Source: Hoplostethus atlanticus
Lineage: Eukaryota > Chordata > Actinopteri > Trachichthyiformes > Trachichthyidae
Length of the DNA: 64,000 nt
Assembly: GCA_034670405.1 (NCBI GenBank)
Contig: JAXDDX010000052.1
Location: 1,674,001-1,738,000, forward strand
Direction of reading: 5' to 3'
The notes under the pieces were generated by a model. It was not told the origin of the DNA. It searched no databases and saw only the letters and a list, made by a program, of their open reading frames with translations. The position numbers and the translations under genes are program-made. Of this stretch, positions 55,991 to 64,000 are shown one piece after another. Every line of letters starts with the position of its first letter. The first letter of the stretch is position 1.

Positions 55991-58744
55991 ATGAAAAAGT
56001 TGAAATCAGTAGGATATCAGTCAGTGAAACGTGCATGCACACACGCTGTGTGCCACAAAATACATAATTCAAATGCTTTTTATTGCATCTATCAACACGA
56101 AATCTCCAACAATTAAAAAAACAACAACATTTGAATCCCCAGGTAGGTGAGCAGTTCAGGTAAATGAGGTTTTACCCTAGCCGTCTTCCATTTATGAGTA
56201 ATTGGCACTTTAGTTTTTCAAAATAGGTTCTTAATGGTTGCGCAAAGTATTTCAGGGATTTTATGGAAAATATGATTCAGACAGGGAAAATCAGTTCATT
56301 ACACTGTTAATGGACAGATACATGTCCACGTTTTTCAATAAATTATTCCTAACAAATTACAAACAAACTAGATCATGTAGTGTGGAGGAAGTGAAAGATT
56401 GCCTGAGAATTTGATTGGCTGCAAAACTCACCAGCTTGCTTTACAAGTCCGATTCATGCTGGTGAAAGTACCATGATCCTGGTCTATATGCTCCTGTCCA
56501 CTTATGCTGGTCATGTCTGTCTAAATGAGTTTGTCTGCATGTGAATGGGTGATGAATTAATGAATCTTTAAATAAATAAATGTTAAAGGCCATCTGATTA
56601 AGGGTACAAATAAACTTGTCTTGATTCTTTTGCTCTTACTATCGCTATCACTATTGTTATTGCTTTCTCCACCTACACCACAAACCAACGGCTGTATACA
56701 AGTCCCATCAAGTTCTGACATTCTGGGAAATCACTAACTGAACAGATTCACACATTCACAGTCACAGATTTATTTTTTATGTGAGGATATCATGAAGTAT
56801 GCTAGCTGGCTAGCATTTCAGGAGACATGCGTCTGACATCACTGTTAGTAGCTCAAAGTTGCCTGACTAGCAAGTGCAGGGCAGGACTAAACCATTTCCT
56901 GTGGGGGGGTCTAGATGTTTACATTTGCCAAAAAAGAAAAGTAGAGGATGCAGGTTGAAGGAAAGTGGCTACACCAAAAAGGTAAACTATGACACTTCAC
57001 AAAATAACTCCTGGAATGCGTGTAACATCACAAATTGATGATATATAACATTGTAGGGTGGAATTTTCCTTTAAGACTAGGCTGTAACTTTTTGCAGGAA
57101 TAATAGAGAATTCTTATTTTTACCCTATCTTATAATTCTTTACAAGAACTGTAGAGTATGACTAGTAAGCGGAGAGTGGCACTGATACTTACCGGACAGT
57201 CAAAGCCTTTTCGCGCAAAATGCCAGCAGGTGAGACAGCATTTAGCAAGCCTGTAGCTCAGTTGGCGACCAAGCGTTGTACACCAGTACTGATGCGTAGA
57301 GTGGCTTGTGGTGGATGCAGAATAAGCCTGCCTCCCATTAGGAAAAAGGAATGAGCTTGCGTCCTTCTTCCTTGCTGCTGAGGCATGCATATGAATCTGT
57401 CATTAGTCCCCCCCCCACATCTCCAAACCTCCTCACACTGTGATCTCCCTTCCATCTTTCCCCATCTCTTCCCCCCTCTACCTTCACAATGAGGTGAGCT
57501 ACCACATGCGTGGCACAGTTAAACACCTTGTGATTTATTGTGCTTTAATTTGGTCGAGGCCCCTCCATTGTTTTGCGGCTTGCGGTGCGGTGGGCTGTCC
57601 CGCTGACAGTAATTTCCCGCCAGCCGGGGAGATTTCTGGATCATGGGCTAATGGCGTCCTGTTTTTTCTCCTCCGTCTTAAGTGTGAATTCGAGAGATGA
57701 GGGATGTGTTTATGTGAGGGAGAGGAAAACGAGAGCTCGGGTTTGAAATAGGAGGGAGAAGACAGGGGAGGAGTAGGAAACAAACAGCAGTTCCTATTTA
57801 CCCTGCCAATTTCACTTGATGGCACGCAGTGTATTGAAATGAACCAGGCTGCCCTGTCCAGTGCAGCTGAAAGGGGGCCAGGGCTGGCAGTTGCGGAATA
57901 GATGGTAGCAGGCAATTACAGCGGCCCGTCGGCTGATTAGAGAGCTGCCGTAGCCGCCCACCCTCGGCCCCTCCTCACCTCACGGCGGCCTCTTATCCAG
58001 ATGGGAGTGTACAATTGGGCTGGGCATTGTTTGATTGGTTTCAGACATATTTGCTAAGTCCTGTTGTGGCGGCTCCGTGCACCTATCTAACTGCCCTGTT
58101 GAGCTCAGAGGCTGCAACCTGCAAGCTATCTGTTTTGTTTTGGTCATCCTGAGCACTGTGTTCATTTTCTGTCCTTGTTTATTCCTCCCTGTCTAGTTCC
58201 CTTTTTGCTTTGTGCAACAGTCCTCAGTTCTATTTCCAGAGTTTGAGTGCACTGGCACTGGGTGCTGCCGGTTTGGTAAAAAAAATGCTGTGGCTCGCTG
58301 CTTTCTTGAAGTGCTCTCTAAAGTTGAGAAAAGCTCAACTTTTTAGAGGAGGGCACCGATTTTTTGTGACCTGACCAGTTACCAGGAAGAAGAAGCGTGG
58401 TTTCACGGTATGTAGGCAGCTGACAGTTTACTGCAGCACTAACAACCAGAATGAAAATTGAGAGTACCGGCAGAAAATGTGTTCATAAAGAGTCAGTAGA
58501 GCGCATTGGCTGTGCTGTGGGAGTTTCTTGTGTCTGCGAGTTGTCCCTGATGCTGTTTGCCGATAGTGGCATCAACTCAGGAAGCGACTTGTTTTTTTAT
58601 CAGTACAAAATGAGGTCGGGTCCAGTGACTCCAGTTCAGGCAGAGGACATGTGATGATGTTCACCGAGGTCAAGGTGTACAGATCACCTAAGATCACAGC
58701 TCCCAGGTCCAACCTGCTGAGACCTGAGCTGATTAGGAGTTCCT
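55991..58744. other. Non-coding region with candidate conserved block (about 57470-58190)
   Basis: No gene recognised. The block 57470-58190 is free of repeats, GC-balanced and contains TTTAATTTGG, CAGGCAATTACAGC and GGCTGATTAGAGAGC, homeodomain-type words. Conservation cannot be tested here. Confidence 0.35.
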
Positions 58745-59095
58745 TTAGATAGATAGAAAGATACTTTATTGATCCCCGGGGGGAATTCTGGGGTTACAGC
58801 AGCATAACAGTATCAACAAGAAACAGAATGTACAAAATACACAGGCAGGGTACGAAAGGGTACAAAAGCCTAAATGCTAAATACTACAAAACTACGGTAC
58901 TAGGTGACATAGAACCAGGATTTACAGCGGATGGATGGCATGTTTACATATATACATGTAGGGAAGAGCAGCTTGTGAATGAATGGATGGTACATATATA
59001 CAGAGTTAAAGAATACGAATGTGAATGGATAAAGTGCAAGGCAATGGCAATGAATAAATGTGAAAGGGAATGAATAAAATGCAGAGTGCTAGGTG
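58745..59095 (+). repeat. TTTATTGATCCCCGGGGG-type interspersed repeat
   Basis: GATAGATAGAAAGATACTTT, ATTGATCCCCGGGGGGAATT and the trailing AAGTGCAAGG/AATAAATGTG words are those of a widespread teleost repeat. A shortened relative is at about 18911-18950. Confidence 0.65.
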
Positions 59096-60360
59096 AAAAG
59101 TGGTGAGGTCCTCAGTTGAGTTGAGCAGGAGAATGTATCCTTGTGGAGAACGTTCTACCCAAGTTATGTTGGAGAGAATGAACAACTTCTCAAGAACGCA
59201 AGACTATCATCACAGTTTGGGATGGGCTGAAGAACAGATGAGATTGGCCAAAGAACAGAGAACATCTTCACAGTTTGAGATGGGCTTTGTGCTTGAGGTT
59301 GCATCAGTTAAGACACACAGGCATTCAGTTTCCCAGCTGTTTCTATTGGCTCTGTATTACAGACTATGGTGCTGTTTGTTTGTGCCACCTAGTTTGGACG
59401 TGATGCACCAACTCTCGGGGCTTCACATTTGTTCTTGTCAGCCACTCGACATTCTGTGGTTTGCAATTAAGCTTCTGGGATCTTTATGTATGTCCTCCAT
59501 CCTCAATGTCCTTTTGTTTTGGAATCCTACTTCAGCCGGTAGATGTTACGTCGTGTCATGGGGGGGACACAAGAATGCGCAAGAACGGATGTTGCGAAAA
59601 GCCTCAGATGACCTCGGCCTGTTGAGGAGAACCCACACCCACCTGCTGCGACTTAACCGCCCCACCCTGACACAAACGCTGACAAGGGAACTGAGACGGT
59701 TCACGAGACGTTTCGTGACCAGAACTCTACCCATGTGACCAACTCAGGCAGAGTCGTTTCCTCCAAAGGGACTTGACTTCTAATTTCTTCCGTATAGAAA
59801 TCTGGATCTTGCATTCGTACAGAAAGTACGAACGAATCTTTAACTTTGTATCTAAGTTAAAGATTTAGAAAGACTCGTTGAAAGCAAAGCACTAACGTTC
59901 AGTAAAGAGCTGTGTCTTACTCAACAAGTAGAGATGTCCTGCAAAGGGTTGATTTGAGGTATTTCCAAGCCAATAGCCTTTGTTACTCGTTAGTCCATGT
60001 TCTTTCAAAGCAAGCTGAAGGACATCTTCGCCCTCCTCTTTCAATTCAACAAACGCAAAGCTTCTCTGAACGTGACCTTTCATCTAGTGGAGGACTGCTG
60101 CGACGTGGTGGAGTTCAACGAAAGAAAAGCCTTCCTAGACAGTTAGCGAGTCTGTCCACTTCCATCTCTCTCAACCCCGGGGGAGCCAAGCGTACGGATG
60201 GTCTCTGGCGTCATATTACATCATAAAAGTGCCTATTATTAAGAGCGTTAGAATAACATTCAAGGGAAAACGACTTTGAAATGGGAAACTTGATGTTTCC
60301 CCCCCCTTCCTCTCCCTGCACCACATATTTGATTTAGCTACCTCTCAATAGTAATTCACT
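59096..60360. other. Non-coding, no gene recognised
   Basis: A 212-codon open frame (59100-59738) begins inside repeat-derived sequence without an ATG at its start and has no recognisable domain. I regard it as chance. Confidence 0.35.
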
Positions 60361-60840
60361 TTGATATGGTTTTCCACATAAACAAAGCTATGTGGCTGGA
60401 AGCAAGCTGGCCGATGGAGTGTGTCGGCCATAAGAATCCATATCACCACGGCTACGGAGCACTGTCTCTACAGAAATGGAAACGGTGTCATCAGCATTAA
60501 GGAAAGGGGAATGCCCATGATGATTGCTCTTGGTGTGTGTATGTGTGTGTGTGGAGAGGGAGGGAATGATTGTCTGTGTTTATTGAACTGTGTGTGTGTG
60601 TGTGTGTGTGTGTGCGCGTGCATTCATGCTGACTACACTCATGATAGCTCGGCTGCGAGCTGTGGACTGGTGCTCAAAGCCCACTCCACTGGATGTGGAG
60701 TGGGCTTTTTTTCACCTCCAGGCTGCTGCAGCAGTCAGGCGGTCAGTCAAACCAAGGTGTGTGTGTGTGTGTGTGTTTCTGTCTTTGTTTCTCTAAAGAG
60801 AGAGGTTGATCGGTATTGAGAGAAAGAGAGAGATAGAATC
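60361..60840. other. Candidate conserved block followed by (TG)n tracts and a perfect hairpin
   Basis: TG runs lie at about 60590-60614 and 60757-60776. Between them, 60676-60708 is a perfect 14-bp stem (AAAGCCCACTCCAC) with a 5-nt loop, followed by T residues to 60712. Confidence 0.45.
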
Positions 60841-63800
60841 ATTAGATCTATTCCTCTGCTCTGCTCACAAATACAGACAATACAGATTAATACACAAGGT
60901 GTGCCTCAAAGGTGTGGGGCAATGCGATTTTTACTGCCCCTATAGCACAAAATGACATATTTGCAGGGGTTGATTGAGTTATTGATCAATACCAAATGTC
61001 TTAAGTCAGGTCAGGTGCTGAGATTCCTGGCTTTCAAAACCCACTTTCCGGCCCCATACTCTGTTTTGGAACAAAACCTATTCCTAGCTTAGTAGTTAAT
61101 GGTCCAAGGTGTAAACTGTGCTATGGACTTGATACAGTATATTTAGATGACATAGTCTGTAGCCTATATTCAGGTTTAGCCTATATTCAGGTTTATGTGA
61201 GGTCTAGGGCTTTGGCTGTCTAGTTCATTTTCACGCTGGACTTGGTGAAACAAGTGCAGTAGCGAGAGAAAAACCCTCCATAAGTGTGCACTCCATGCTA
61301 CCTTACAGTTACCCATCCAAATCCTACCATCCACTGTATTCGGAGGCGATATATACAGTTCACAGCCAACAAGGCGATAAAAGTCTTTACACTCGGAAAC
61401 CTCGGTTGAAACTCGGGACTCCCAAAAAAGCCTTAATTCCCTTATCGCTTTGTACATGTACGCTATTATGTCTTATAACACCATTTAAGTTGCATTAGGA
61501 ACTTCGCCAACCACCCCCCCTCCCTCCCTCCAAAAAAAAAAAAAAAAAACACCCACAAAAAAAGCTGAGCTTCAATGGAGGGCCTGTCCCACCGTTTATA
61601 AAAGCATCCAAAACCCACTTTTTTAAAGAGTGCCACCTCTGAGAAAGCTGTAAGCACTGATCCCAGCTGTGTGTATTCGCGGGGCCTCCAGAATTAATCC
61701 CAGGCAATTTCTCTGCACCACTTGTGCCTGTGATAAAGGAAGCCAGAGCATTCAAATGGGGCTGGGTCCCCGGTGGCATTAAGTTCTTACCATATTGGGC
61801 TGCAGTCAGGCCTGCAGTGTGAAGAGGGGACTGGGGCAAACCACTGAGCCTTGCTTTGGCTTAAAACTCTATTCGTCTTTTGCTCGCTCTCCCCCTTCTC
61901 TCTCTCTCTGGCCAATCTCCCTATTTTACAGATGAGACAAACAAATGCAGGAAGTGAGACAGGGAAAAGAGGTGTTGTGAGCGCAAAGTCCTCGTCCGCA
62001 ATCGATACATGTAGAATCTGATCCGCGTTCGTACCTGCGCTAAACTAATTAACGGCAAGTTAACTCAAGTGGTCATAATCTCCCAAGGCCTCTTAAGATG
62101 TTTTGTAACTTAGTCGCCCTTTTTTTAATTTCACAGCTTGGTTCACCAATTTGAAGGGGCTAGTTAATGCATTTAACATTTTTTTTTTTGTATTTAATGG
62201 CAAAGGTGGGTACGAGAGGTAGCAGGGTTTTTGGGGGGCGGTTTGGAAAGGTGGCGGAGGTTTTTCCCCGCAGACGATCTAAAAACGTAATCACACCCAC
62301 CCTCGCATACACCTCGGCTCCATAAGCCCCTGTTTTCACAGATAGTTGATCGAAGGCTGGAGAGCGGGGCGAGAGATTGAGTCTTGGCCTGGCTTTGATA
62401 GATAGAGCTCTTTATTCAGTCGGGGTGGTGGTGGTGGTGGTGGGGGGGGGTCTGTCTCTCAGAGGCTGGAGGAGAGAGAGCGGCGGCATCGCAGGGGCCG
62501 AGGTGAAGGGTTTTTTTTTTTTTTTTTTGGAGAGCGGGGCACAATAGCCTATCGCCGGCAACCTGGCGCTGCAACAATCACACACGGCGGAGAATGGAGA
62601 GGGGGGGGGGGTGACGGTGCTCAGTGAGACAGAAACGTATAAAACTCTCTCCAGCCGTCCCTATTATACCCACTGTAATAAAGCCCAATAGTCTGATAGC
62701 GCCTCTCCTCTCACTCTCCAGCTATAAAAGTCACCGGTGAACGCCAGCGACCACTGCGGGAAATTTATGTCGCGCTGTTTATTTGTCCTTCCCCACACTT
62801 GGTAAAGAATCCTTTTATTTTTTTTTTTTTCTTAAATGCAGTTTGGAGTCCAGGGTTATTGTCGAAAGAGGATTCTTCCCTTGTTTACAAACAATTTTAC
62901 ACCCCCGCCCCCCCCCCCCCCCTTTTACTTATTTCATCACTTTCTTGCAGCGTCTATCTTTGATCCTTCCATGATAGCTCTTTCAAGTCACATGTGAAGG
63001 CTTTTTGTTTTGTGGACTCTAACATGTGATGGCATGCAACGACCGCCTGAATATGATCATACTGTATGCCACCTTGAACCTGTTTCCTCCATGATAAAAG
63101 CACCGGTTATGTAAACAGATGGGATACCGGAGGACCTCATCATAGTCTCCGTGAAAATCAATTAACGCAGGACACTGCATTTATCGACGCTCACGGTCGC
63201 CGGTTTGCGTATTTCAAGTCAGCCGGTACCTCGCGTCCGTAATTAACCCGGGCCAGACATTGACAAAACGCGGCGTATTCCTTCAAGTCTGAAATTCAAA
63301 CGTTTTTTTGAATTTCAGATGCGAGATGTGAACCGACCTTGGTCCCGAGCGTTTTTGTTTTCTTTGCCTTTTTGAACTCGTGGGGGTCGCAAGGTTTTCA
63401 GATGCGCAAAACATTCATCGAGTGGCGTCGCGTTGGACCGGCGCCGGACACCAAAACATCATTTGAATAAGGCGAGGTGGCGTCAACCCTCAGAGCATTT
63501 CCGCATTGTTGGACGTGTTATTGAGAAGCGGATTCAGTCCTTGATGTGCCGAGATGAAAGATGCAATGCAACCCCCGTCTTGATAACCAATTAAACTCAC
63601 TATCTGTAATTTGTCGCTTTGACCGGCTGGATTTTTGCTCGGACGGGGCTGTGGCTAGAGAATATGTTGATGGCGATGGGCTGGTGGCGGGGCGGGGCGG
63701 GGCGGGGCAGGAACGCCAAAAAATTGCCTTGTCTGAGGCCACACTGATTGGCCACTTAAGAGGAAAATGAGACGTCCCCTTTTCAAACGTAATGGTAATA

Positions 63801-64000
63801 GTGCATCAATTGAAGCCTACTGACTACATGGCACCGTGATGAAGTAAACCGGGGGGGGGGGGGGCACTTTACGCTTTACCTGTCACTGGACCTCATGTAT
63901 GAAATGGAAACCCAAACAGCAACACCGGGCGAAAAAAATATTCATTTATTCACACGTTTGGAAATAGCCACGCCACTGAACATGCAATATGTCAAACAAT
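60841..64000. other. Repeat-poor non-coding region with homopolymer tracts and a GC-box array
   Basis: Poly-A at about 61531-61549, poly-T at about 62511-62528, and long C or G runs near 62910-62920 and 63851-63864. Blocks at about 61980-62160 (CTAATTAACGGCAAG), 62640-62790 and 63120-63330 (CGTAATTAACCCGGGCC) look like conserved non-coding sequence. At 63689-63708 there are four GGGG tracts separated by single C bases. A reversed CCAAT box lies at about 63747. Confidence 0.4.

Noticed and set aside
59100-59738. 212-codon open frame as a new gene
   Set aside because: It begins in repeat-derived sequence without an ATG, has no domain, no splice context and no plausible promoter.

Overview
The window is teleost fish nuclear DNA. 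It has intron-containing genes with GT-AG splice sites, dense fish-type mobile DNA (Tc1, a CR1/Rex1-like LINE, L2- and I-type LINEs, Harbinger, hAT, TTAA- and TA-flanked MITEs, Ty3/gypsy and Pao/BEL fossils, a tRNA-derived SINE) and many (CA)n tracts. No RNA gene, CRISPR array or bacterial-type operon is present.

Region 1 (1-35345) is a head-to-tail cluster of three short-chain dehydrogenase/reductase genes on the + strand, all with the same five-exon plan (127, 119, 124, about 327 and 260-272 nt). The proteins look like the DHRS13 branch of the RDH11/12/13-type SDRs: an N-terminal membrane anchor, a TGxxxGIG cofactor loop, NNAG, a YxxxK catalytic pair, and a conserved C-terminal segment [11 protein letters not shown]. 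Copy 1 (283-2343) enters the window at exon 2. Copy 2 (12369-20594) is complete and looks functional. Copy 3 (30537-35345) keeps all five exons, but has an apparent one-base frameshift in exon 4 and has lost the catalytic serine. Exon 3 is almost identical in all three copies while the neighbouring exons are not, which points to local gene conversion.

The DNA between and inside these genes is built mostly from mobile elements, several nested with readable target-site duplications. A Pao/BEL fossil (5111-8602) contains a solo LTR (6020-6619). A Harbinger element (9429-10352) contains a SINE. An element of unknown class with 168-bp inverted termini (12855-16727) fills most of intron 1 of copy 2 and contains an older repeat, itself split by a LINE. 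A Tc1 element (21189-26323) was split by a gypsy-type element (22145-26066), which was hit in turn by a TTAA MITE (22579-23015). A nearly whole CR1/Rex1-like LINE (26540-29645) lies before copy 3.

Region 2 (about 35.4-64 kb) has no gene that I can recognise. Its first part holds minisatellites, an L2-type LINE relic (about 41.8-43.3 kb), several unclassified repeat families and (CA)n tracts. From about 47 kb on it is poorer in repeats, with blocks of GC-balanced sequence and homeodomain-type TAATTA sites. It looks like the gene-desert or intronic flank of a developmental gene, but this is inference and needs a cross-species alignment.
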